Positions 27,284-33,728 of a stretch of DNA of 64,000 nt are shown in pieces. This DNA comes from Roseateles depolymerans. Its GTDB lineage: Bacteria > Pseudomonadota > Gammaproteobacteria > Burkholderiales > Burkholderiaceae_C. Positions within the stretch are counted from its first letter, which is position 1; each line of letters begins with the position of its first letter. Both the position numbers and the translations under genes were made by a program. The notes below the pieces were generated by a model. That model was not told the origin of the DNA. It did not search any database and saw nothing but the letters and a program-made list of their open reading frames with translations. The stretch spans positions 873,694 to 937,693 of the forward strand of contig NZ_QUMT01000002.1 in the NCBI RefSeq assembly GCF_003387155.1, written 5' to 3'.

Positions 27284-27988
27284 ATGTTAGCCATGACCGT
27301 TTCCGCCCCTGTCGCACCGACCCGCTCCAAGGCCGGCATCCAACACCATCCCTTTGATGAGCATCTGCTGGCGCTGGCGGCGGGCACGCTGCCCGTCGGC
27401 ATCCGGCTGGTGACCCTCACCCATCTGGAGCTGTGCCGCAGCTGCCGCGACCGCGTGGCGATGCTGGAAGCGCTGGGGGGTGTGGTGCTGGAAGACCAGC
27501 CGCCCGCCCCGATGCGGGACGATGCGCTGGAGAAGGCCTTCGCCGCCATCGACGCCCTGGATCAGGAAGCGCCGCGCCCGCTCAAGGTGGCCGGCCCGCC
27601 GCCGCTGCCCGCCGGCGCGGTCTGGCCCAAGGCCTTGTCCCACTGCAGTGCCACCCGGTGGCGCTGGCTGGGCCCGGGCATGCGATGGAGCCGGGTCAGC
27701 GTGCCGGAGTCGCCGGACGCCAATGTCTTTCTGCTGCGCATCGGTGCCGGCAAGTACCTGCCGCAGCACACCCACGAGGGCGTGGAACTGACCCAGGTCA
27801 TCTACGGCCATTTCCATGACGGCCGCGAGCTGTTTGGCCCTGGGGACTTCGACATGGCCGATGGCGATGTGCACCATCAGCCGGTGGTGCAGGACGGCAG
27901 CGAATGCATCTGCATCGCTGCCGTCGAGGGACGGCTGAGCTTTGACGGGTTTATCGCCCGCTGGTTCGGCTCACTCGTCGGCATGTAG
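27284..27988 (+). CDS. chrR: zinc-dependent anti-sigma factor ChrR (ASD plus cupin domain)
   Basis: A 234-residue anti-sigma factor. The N-terminal zinc anti-sigma domain has His22, His47, Cys51 and Cys54 (HLELCRSC). Their spacing equals that of His6, His31, Cys35 and Cys38 in Rhodobacter sphaeroides ChrR. The C-terminal cupin has His162, His164 and Glu168 (QHTHEGVE) and a later histidine (GDVHHQ), the expected second metal site. ChrR holds RpoE inactive until singlet oxygen or a related oxidant triggers its release or degradation. It is translationally coupled to rpoE. Its last 38 bases overlap the convergent DUF2177 gene. Confidence 0.93.
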   Translation: MLAMTVSAPVAPTRSKAGIQHHPFDEHLLALAAGTLPVGIRLVTLTHLELCRSCRDRVAMLEALGGVVLEDQPPAPMRDDALEKAFAAIDALDQEAPRPLKVAGPPPLPAGAVWPKALSHCSATRWRWLGPGMRWSRVSVPESPDANVFLLRIGAGKYLPQHTHEGVELTQVIYGHFHDGRELFGPGDFDMADGDVHHQPVVQDGSECICIAAVEGRLSFDGFIARWFGSLVGM

Positions 27989-28493
27989 CCAGGGTGAGGG
28001 CGGTGGCGGCCCAGGCGGCCACACCGCTGGCGAACGATCCCCAGATCAGGTCCATCACCGTCACCGACCACGGCCAGTCGCGCATCGTGGCCTGGTTGGT
28101 GAGGTCGTAGGTGGCGTAGGCCATCAGGCCAAACAGCGCGCCCCGGCCCAGCGCCACCAGGCTGCGGCCTTGCTGCAGCGCCGGCGCCTCGCCAAAGAAC
28201 ACCACCCCCCCGATATACAGCAGGTAGAACAGCGCCGCTGCCGCCCAGTCGACCGAGCTCGCCATGAGGTGGCCGATGGCGGGTTGGTAGAGCGCCTGGT
28301 TCGCCTGGCTGAGCCAGACGGCGTCCATGCCCAGGAAGATCACGGCGGTGAGCCCGTAGGCCAGCGGCCAGCGCCAGACGGGCGCTGCCACGGGCGCGGA
28401 GCCGTCGGCCGCAAAAGCACGGCCTGGCTGCGGGGCGCGTGGCCGGTTGCCGGCGTTGCCGGCGGAGGGAGAAGCACTGTGGGCGGGGGGCAT
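27951..28493 (-). CDS. DUF2177 family membrane protein
   Basis: A 180-residue integral membrane protein with four hydrophobic segments. The family signature is plain: GMDAVWLSQANQALYQPAIGHLM, AAALFYLLYIGGVVFFGEAPAL and FGLMAYATYDLTNQATMRDWPW. The ATG at 28493 has AGGAG upstream. A 45-residue polar leader precedes the first membrane segment. It is the distal gene of the Cfa2-DUF1295-DUF6134 operon, separated by a 184-base gap. Molecular role unknown; its place in the ChrR regulon suggests membrane maintenance under photo-oxidative stress. It overlaps the convergent chrR end. Confidence 0.88.
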   Translation of the reverse strand: MPPAHSASPSAGNAGNRPRAPQPGRAFAADGSAPVAAPVWRWPLAYGLTAVIFLGMDAVWLSQANQALYQPAIGHLMASSVDWAAAALFYLLYIGGVVFFGEAPALQQGRSLVALGRGALFGLMAYATYDLTNQATMRDWPWSVTVMDLIWGSFASGVAAWAATALTLATCRRVSRTSGR

Positions 28494-28677
28494 GAGGAAC
28501 TCCTGATGAGCAGCGGTGAACAGGGAGGGGAAGCTTAAAGAGCCGCCATGAGCAGCACCAAGCCGAAAAAAGAGGAACGAGGGGCAGGCCCGCACTCCGA
28601 GCCGGATGCGGATCGCTGCCCTCTTGCGCGATCAACAACAAGACCTGCGCCGCCCGGCAGCGGGCCGGCGCACAGGT

Positions 28678-29370
28678 TCAGAGCAATCGGTAGGTCAGCA
28701 GGCGGTCGCCGCGCACCCGGGCATCCAGCCCCAGCCAGCGCTGGTCGCTGCGGTCCAGCCAGAGCGTCAGGCGCTGCGGGTCGCCCTTGGGCGGCTTGGT
28801 GACCAGTTGCCAGCGCGCCGCCATCACCTCGCGGCCGGCGACCTGGATGGTGGCGTCGGGCAGGCGCTCCACCTTGACCTCATCCATCTTGCCGGTCTGC
28901 GGATTGAGCAGGCGGGTCTGCTGGACCAAGGCGGGATGCCAGTAGGCGTAGCTCATCACGCAGTCGCCCTTGGCCGCGCTGGCGGCACCGTCGGCGCTGG
29001 CGCCGCTGCCATTGCCAGAGCTGCTGCCGCTGCCGCTGCCGTCCCGGCGCCAATCCACCTTCTCGGCCTTGCCGTCATCGTCGGTGGTGCTCTGCACCGC
29101 GTCGACGCAGTCACCCTTCCAGCGTTCCTGCGCCTGATGGCGGTAGCGGAACACGGTGATGCCCAGCATCTTCACCGCCATGGTGGCGTCACTGGTGACG
29201 GTGCGAGCGTCGGCCGGGCCGGACACCTCGAAGCGATGGGTGCCGATCGGCTTGCCATCGAGGCGAATGTCGAAATTCCAGGTCTGGGCCTGGCTCATGC
29301 CGCTGAACCCCAGCAGCGAGCTCAGCACCAGGACACCCAGCGGACGATGGACGGAAGAGGGCATCTGCAT
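28678..29370 (-). CDS. exported DUF6134-like protein
   Basis: A 230-residue exported protein with a signal peptide (VHRPLGVLVLSSLLGFSG, cleavage after SQA). The mature part starts TWNFDIRLDGKPIGTHRFEV and contains MSYAYWHPALVQQTRLLNPQ and LTLWLDRSDQRWLGLDARV. This pattern resembles DUF6134, periplasmic proteins often encoded with DUF1295 and Cfa genes. A Gly/Ser/Ala linker (about residues 108-132) interrupts the fold. Two ATGs (29370 and 29364) are possible starts. The function is unknown; a periplasmic lipid or carotenoid handling role is only a guess from context. Confidence 0.72.
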   Translation of the reverse strand: MQMPSSVHRPLGVLVLSSLLGFSGMSQAQTWNFDIRLDGKPIGTHRFEVSGPADARTVTSDATMAVKMLGITVFRYRHQAQERWKGDCVDAVQSTTDDDGKAEKVDWRRDGSGSGSSSGNGSGASADGAASAAKGDCVMSYAYWHPALVQQTRLLNPQTGKMDEVKVERLPDATIQVAGREVMAARWQLVTKPPKGDPQRLTLWLDRSDQRWLGLDARVRGDRLLTYRLL

Positions 29371-29400
29371 CAGAAGGCACCGGAAGTGAACGAATGGGGG

Positions 29401-30225
29401 TCAGGCCGCACCCTTGCGCCGGGGCGGCCAGGGAATGAAAGCGCTGGTGCGGGCGATGTAGTCGCGGTAGGCCGGGCGGCGCTCGCCGATGTCCTTTTCC
29501 AGCAGGCTTACGCCGGACACCTTCAGCAGCAGCACCGTCATCAGCAACGGGGAGATCAGCGCCCAGGCGCCGGACAAGCCGGCGGCCGACATCGCCATCA
29601 GCCCCACGCCCCACCACAGGCAGCATTCACCGAAGTAGTTGGGGTGGCGGCTGTAGCGCCACAGGCCGGTGTCCAGCACACGGTCCCCTTGGCGCGGCAC
29701 GCGCCGAAAGCGCGCCAGCTGCGCATCCGCCACCGCTTCCATCAGCACGCCGACGGCGGCCAGCACAGCCCCCAGCGTGTCCAGCGGGCCCCAGGCTGCG
29801 CGGTCCGGCGCGGCTGCCGCCAGGAACGGCAGGCTGACCATCCAGCCCAGCACCGCCTGCAGCAGGAACACAAGGAACAGGCTCTTGAAGGCAAAGCCGG
29901 GCTGGTTGCGCTCGCGCATCTCGCGATAGCGCCGGTCTTCGCCATGCCCCCAGTTGCGCGCCGTGATGTACACGCCCAGCCGCACCGCCCAGACCAGGGT
30001 GATGCCCACCATGACCAGCGTGCGCGGGTCGGTGCCCAGGCGCCAGACGTACCAAAGCGCCGGGGCGGTGATGAAGGCGGACCAGACCCGGTCGGCCACG
30101 CTGGCGTCGCGCAGGGGAATGCTGATCAGCCAGGTTGGCAGCGCAATCAGCACGCAGATCAGCAGCCCGCCGCCAGCGGCGGCCCAGAGGCTGGAGGGGT
30201 GGAGCACGGCGTCGAGGAGGTCCAT
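29401..30225 (-). CDS. DUF1295 family membrane protein (steroid 5-alpha-reductase-like)
   Basis: A 274-residue polytopic membrane protein with about six or seven hydrophobic segments. The family hallmark is near the C-terminus: GLWRYSRHPNYFGECCLWWGVGLMA, with a conserved HPNYFGE, and ITLVWAVRLGVYITARNWGHGEDRRY earlier. The fold is related to isoprenylcysteine methyltransferases and steroid 5-alpha reductases, so a membrane reductase or methyltransferase acting on lipids is plausible. The ATG at 30225 was preferred over a TTG nine codons upstream. It follows Cfa2 by 93 bases and shares its sigma promoter. Confidence 0.9.
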   Translation of the reverse strand: MDLLDAVLHPSSLWAAAGGGLLICVLIALPTWLISIPLRDASVADRVWSAFITAPALWYVWRLGTDPRTLVMVGITLVWAVRLGVYITARNWGHGEDRRYREMRERNQPGFAFKSLFLVFLLQAVLGWMVSLPFLAAAAPDRAAWGPLDTLGAVLAAVGVLMEAVADAQLARFRRVPRQGDRVLDTGLWRYSRHPNYFGECCLWWGVGLMAMSAAGLSGAWALISPLLMTVLLLKVSGVSLLEKDIGERRPAYRDYIARTSAFIPWPPRRKGAA

Positions 30226-30318
30226 GTCGGGTTTCTGCAGGGTCGGCTGCAAGGAAGGAAGCTGCTGTCAGAGGGCAAGTGGGGCGCCAGCAGGGGGGAG
30301 GGGCTGGCAGGCCGCCGG

Positions 30319-31380
30319 TCAGCGACGCGGCGCGAACAGGTAGTGGCTCACCCACCACTGCTGGCCCTGGTCATAGGCGAACAGCTCCTGCACCGACAGC
30401 AGGAACAGCCGCCAGCGCTGCCACCACATGGGGGCCTGCGCCGCGCCGTAGACCGACTCCAGCACCGGCATCACCGCCAGGCGGTTTGCATCGAACTTCT
30501 CGAGCCAGGCGCCTGCGGTGCGCGCATAGTGCCGGCCGTCCCAGCGCCATTGCTGCTGCAGGGCCAGGTCGCCCTGGCAGCGAAGGGCCAGATCGTCGCT
30601 GGGCATCATGCCGCCGGAGAAGAAATACTGGCTCATCCAGTCGGTCTCGTCCCGCACCTCGAAGGCGTAGGGAGCACCGCGGTGGGCGAAGACATGCATG
30701 AAGAAGCGGCCGTCGTCCCGCAGCCAGCGCGAGACCTTGCGGAAGGCCTGCGGCCAGTTGCGCAGATGCTCGAACATCTCGACCGAGACGATGCGGTCGA
30801 ATTGGCCGTCCATGGCGCCATCGTCGCCCAGGCGGTTGAAGTCCATGGTCAGCACCTGCAGGTTGTGCAGGCCGCGCTCCTGGGCACGCGCCAAGATGAA
30901 TTCCCGCTGCGAAGCGGAATTGGACACCGCGGTGATGCGCGCCTGCGGGTAATGCGCCGCCATCCACAGGCTCATCGACCCCCAGCCGCAGCCCAGTTCC
31001 AGGATGGTCTGGCCGTCCGCCAGCCCGGCGCGGCGCGCGGTTTCCTGCAGCGCAGCGGCCTCTGCGGCTTCCAGCGTCTCCACGCCTTCGGGCCACCAGC
31101 AGCAGCTGTACTTCAGATGGGGGCCCAGCATGTTCAGGTAGAGCGCCGCCGGCAGCTCGTAGTGCTGCTCATTGGCCTTCTCCGGCACCAGCGCCAGGGC
31201 CGATCGGTCCAGGGAGGCCAGGAACTGCGCCGTCAGCTGGGCTGCGGACTCCGCATGCCGGGCCTGCGATTCATCCAGCCGCTGTCGCAGCAGTTGGCGA
31301 ATGCCGGCACGCAGCGCCACATCGGGCAAGAGGCCACGTTCGGCCATGTGGACGGCGAGGGAAGACAGTTTGAGCGTCAT
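30319..31380 (-). CDS. second Cfa-family SAM methyltransferase (Cfa2)
   Basis: A 353-residue methyltransferase. Motifs are EKANEQHYELPAALYLNMLGPHLKYSCCWW, ILELGCGWGSMSLWMAAHYP for SAM binding, ITAVSNSASQREFI, IVSVEMFEHLRNW and FFSGGMMPSDD. It lacks the N-terminal lipid domain of Cfa1 and has a tryptophan-rich C-terminus (PMWWQRWRLFLLSVQELFAYDQGQQWWVSHYLF). It may use a different acyl substrate or make a methylated rather than cyclopropane product, like the RpoE-dependent methylase of Rhodobacter sphaeroides (recalled, not verified). The ATG at 31380 follows a GATCC-N16-CGTA promoter, and it heads a four-gene operon. Confidence 0.92.
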   Translation of the reverse strand: MTLKLSSLAVHMAERGLLPDVALRAGIRQLLRQRLDESQARHAESAAQLTAQFLASLDRSALALVPEKANEQHYELPAALYLNMLGPHLKYSCCWWPEGVETLEAAEAAALQETARRAGLADGQTILELGCGWGSMSLWMAAHYPQARITAVSNSASQREFILARAQERGLHNLQVLTMDFNRLGDDGAMDGQFDRIVSVEMFEHLRNWPQAFRKVSRWLRDDGRFFMHVFAHRGAPYAFEVRDETDWMSQYFFSGGMMPSDDLALRCQGDLALQQQWRWDGRHYARTAGAWLEKFDANRLAVMPVLESVYGAAQAPMWWQRWRLFLLSVQELFAYDQGQQWWVSHYLFAPRR

Positions 31381-31412
31381 GGAGCGCGTAGGCAGGTGGA
31401 CTTGTGCACTTG

Positions 31413-31438
31413 TACGCGCGCCGAGGGCTGCTGGATCT
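31413..31438 (-). promoter_or_regulatory. RpoE(ChrR-type) sigma promoter of the Cfa2-DUF1295-DUF6134-DUF2177 operon
   Basis: On the minus strand AGATCC (31438-31433), 16 bases, then CGTA (31416-31413) followed by CAAGTG. The 16 bases around the -10 are identical to those of the FAD oxidoreductase promoter (31407-31422 versus 26326-26341). Confidence 0.85.
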
Positions 31439-31581
31439 GAGGGGAAACGCAATTCGATTGAATGCTTGAACGCTGCAGCGATTCGAGCGCTTTTATCGAT
31501 TCAGTCACGACTCGCGTGTCATGGATATCAATTCGAAGCGCAGCTCGCCCGTATAGTCCGAGCCATCTGGGAGGTGTTGTC

Positions 31582-31953
31582 ATGAAGAAAGTGCTGGTGG
31601 TGGACGACCACGCCGACATCCGTCGGCTGATCCGGCTCACGCTGGACTTCGAGGATTTCGAGGTGCGCGAAGCGCCGGACGGCCCCGGCGCCCTGGCCGT
31701 GCTGCAGGACTGGACGCCGGACGCCATCCTCATCGACGTGATGATGCCGGGCATGGACGGCTTCACCCTGTGCCGCACCATCCGCGACCAGCCGGCCACC
31801 CGCCACATCCCGGTGCTGTTCCTGAGCGCCCGCGGCCATGCGCGGGACACCGACGAAGGTCTCAAGGCCGGCGGCAGCGCCTACCTCGTCAAGCCGTTCA
31901 GTCCGCTGCAGCTGATTCATGAACTGAGCCGGGCCAGTGCCAAGGCCGCCTGA
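31582..31953 (+). CDS. single-domain response regulator (CheY-like)
   Basis: A 123-residue receiver domain with no output domain. The acidic pair is in VLVVDDHADIRR, the phospho-acceptor is Asp52 (ILIDVMMPGMDGF), followed by FLSARG and the conserved lysine in YLVKPFSP. GGAGG seven bases before the ATG fixes the start. The HD-GYP gene starts six bases after the stop, so this receiver is probably phosphorylated by the kinase at 33729 and acts on, or beside, the phosphodiesterase. Confidence 0.92.
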   Translation: MKKVLVVDDHADIRRLIRLTLDFEDFEVREAPDGPGALAVLQDWTPDAILIDVMMPGMDGFTLCRTIRDQPATRHIPVLFLSARGHARDTDEGLKAGGSAYLVKPFSPLQLIHELSRASAKAA

Positions 31954-31958
31954 CGACC

Positions 31959-32702
31959 GTGACCATGTCCGACACCAATTCATATGATGCCCAGGCGTTT
32001 GCGCAGATGGAGCGCATCGTCTCCGACCTGCGCATCATGTATCGTGAGCGCAATGAAGCCCTGCGTCAGGTCACCCGTGCGCATCACGATGCCCTGATGC
32101 GACTGGCCCGCGCGGCGGAGCTCCGAGATGACGATACCGGCGTGCACATCTTCCGCATCGGTTATCTGGCCGAGGCCCTGGCCCTCAAGCTGGGGCAGGG
32201 CGAGTCCTTTGCCCGGCTGCTGCGCCGTGCCGCGCCCATGCATGACATTGGCAAGATCGGCATTCCGGACCATGTGCTCAAGAAGCAGGGGCCGCTGACC
32301 GTGGAGGAGCGGGCGATCATGAATCGTCATCCGGAAATCGGCGCCGACATCCTGGGCCGGTCCAACATCCCGATCTTTGTGCTGGCCGCCGAAGTGGCGC
32401 TTTGCCACCATGAACGCTGGAACGGGCTGGGGTATCCGCGCGGCCTCAAGGGCGAGGACATTCCGATTTCCGCGCGCATCGTGGCCGTGGCCGACTTCTT
32501 CGACGCGCTGGCCATGGACCGCTGCTACCGGTCCGCCTTCGCGCCCGAGGTGGCGCTGGGCATGCTGCAGGCGGAAAGCGCAAAGGCCTTTGATCCGCAG
32601 GTGGTGCAGGCCTTCACCGACCATTTCGAAGAACTGCTGGCGCTGCGGGCCCGCATCAATGCGGCCCCTCCAACCCACGACGAATTGCTGGGCAGCCTCT
32701 GA
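31959..32702 (+). CDS. HD-GYP domain cyclic-di-GMP phosphodiesterase
   Basis: A 247-residue protein made almost wholly of an HD-GYP domain. AAPMHDIGKIGIPDHVLKK carries the HD pair (His95-Asp96), and CHHERWNGLGYPRGLKGEDIP the second histidines and the GYP motif. All metal-binding positions appear intact, so hydrolysis of cyclic-di-GMP is expected. A coiled helix (residues 10-50) precedes the domain. The receiver usually fused to this family is encoded separately by the previous gene. The first codon may be GTG at 31959 or ATG at 31965. Confidence 0.92.
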   Translation: MTMSDTNSYDAQAFAQMERIVSDLRIMYRERNEALRQVTRAHHDALMRLARAAELRDDDTGVHIFRIGYLAEALALKLGQGESFARLLRRAAPMHDIGKIGIPDHVLKKQGPLTVEERAIMNRHPEIGADILGRSNIPIFVLAAEVALCHHERWNGLGYPRGLKGEDIPISARIVAVADFFDALAMDRCYRSAFAPEVALGMLQAESAKAFDPQVVQAFTDHFEELLALRARINAAPPTHDELLGSL

Positions 32703-32729
32703 ACGGCTGTCGGGACACAGGGAGGTTCC

Positions 32730-33725
32730 ATGTCATCGCTCTCGTTGCACGGGACGCCGCGGCGTCCAAGGACCGCTGAATCCACCCCGGCTGCGCGCGC
32801 GAGGCACCCAGGCCTGACTCTGGCCTCAGGCCGCAGGAAAGCGCGGGCCCTGGTGCTGGCCGTGGCCGGCAGCATGGGCGGGCTGTTCGGCGTGTTCAGC
32901 CTGTTCGGACTGTCCGGCGCCAGCCGCGCGGCCTCGCCGGAACCGCCCCCGCCGCCGCCAGGCAAAGCCGTCGCGGCCGCGGCCCCCGCGCCCGACCTCA
33001 GCGTGCCGGTGCTGAACCGTCTCAAGTCCACCGGTGAACTCCCGGTCTGCGTCTGGCCGGACTACTACGGCATCACCTTCCGCAATCCCTACACCGGACA
33101 GCTCAGCGGCATCGACGTCGACCTGTCCGAGGCCTTTGCCAAGGACCTGGGCGTCAAGCTCCGTTATGTGGAGTCGTCCTTTGCGACCCTGATTGACGAC
33201 GTCACCAAGGGCCGCTGCGACATCGCCATGTTTGCCATCGGCGTGACGCCGCAGCGCCGGGAGCGCCTGGCCTTCAGCACGGCCTACCTGCAAAGCGACA
33301 TCTACGGCATCACCACCCGGTCCAGCCGCCTGGTGAAGTCCTGGGACGACATCGACCAGCCCGGCGTGGCGGTCGCCGTGCAGGCCGGCACCTTCATGGA
33401 GCCGGTGATGACGGCGCGGCTGAAGCAGGCACGGCTGGTGGTCATTCGCCCGCCCAAGACCCGTGAGGCGGAACTGGCGGCCGGGCGCATCGATGTCTTC
33501 ATGACCGACTATCCCTACAGCCGGCGGCTGCTGGAGAACGCCGACTGGATGCGGCTGATCCCCCCGCCCAAGCCCTTTCACGTGATTCCCTATGCCTATG
33601 CGGTGCGCCCCGGTGACGAGCCCTGGCTGGCCCGCATCAATGCGTTCGTGGCGGCCATCAAGGCGGACGGCCGCCTGACCGCTGCGGCCCGCCGGCACGG
33701 CTTAACCGACATCGTCGCGCGCTGA
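32730..33725 (+). CDS. periplasmic solute-binding protein of the amino-acid (SBP_bac_3) type
   Basis: A 331-residue binding protein. A long basic leader (about 45 residues) precedes the hydrophobic signal ALVLAVAGSMGGLFGVFSLFG, then a proline/alanine linker. The binding fold begins LKSTGELPVCVWPDYYGITF and continues GQLSGIDVDLSEAFAKDLGVK, RCDIAMFAIGVTPQRRERLAFSTAY and RIDVFMTDYPYSRRL. No transporter genes are near. The kinase gene starts four bases after its stop, so it may sense a solute and pass the signal to the kinase rather than feed a permease. The ligand is unknown. Confidence 0.87.
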   Translation: MSSLSLHGTPRRPRTAESTPAARARHPGLTLASGRRKARALVLAVAGSMGGLFGVFSLFGLSGASRAASPEPPPPPPGKAVAAAAPAPDLSVPVLNRLKSTGELPVCVWPDYYGITFRNPYTGQLSGIDVDLSEAFAKDLGVKLRYVESSFATLIDDVTKGRCDIAMFAIGVTPQRRERLAFSTAYLQSDIYGITTRSSRLVKSWDDIDQPGVAVAVQAGTFMEPVMTARLKQARLVVIRPPKTREAELAAGRIDVFMTDYPYSRRLLENADWMRLIPPPKPFHVIPYAYAVRPGDEPWLARINAFVAAIKADGRLTAAARRHGLTDIVAR

Positions 33726-33728
33726 CTC

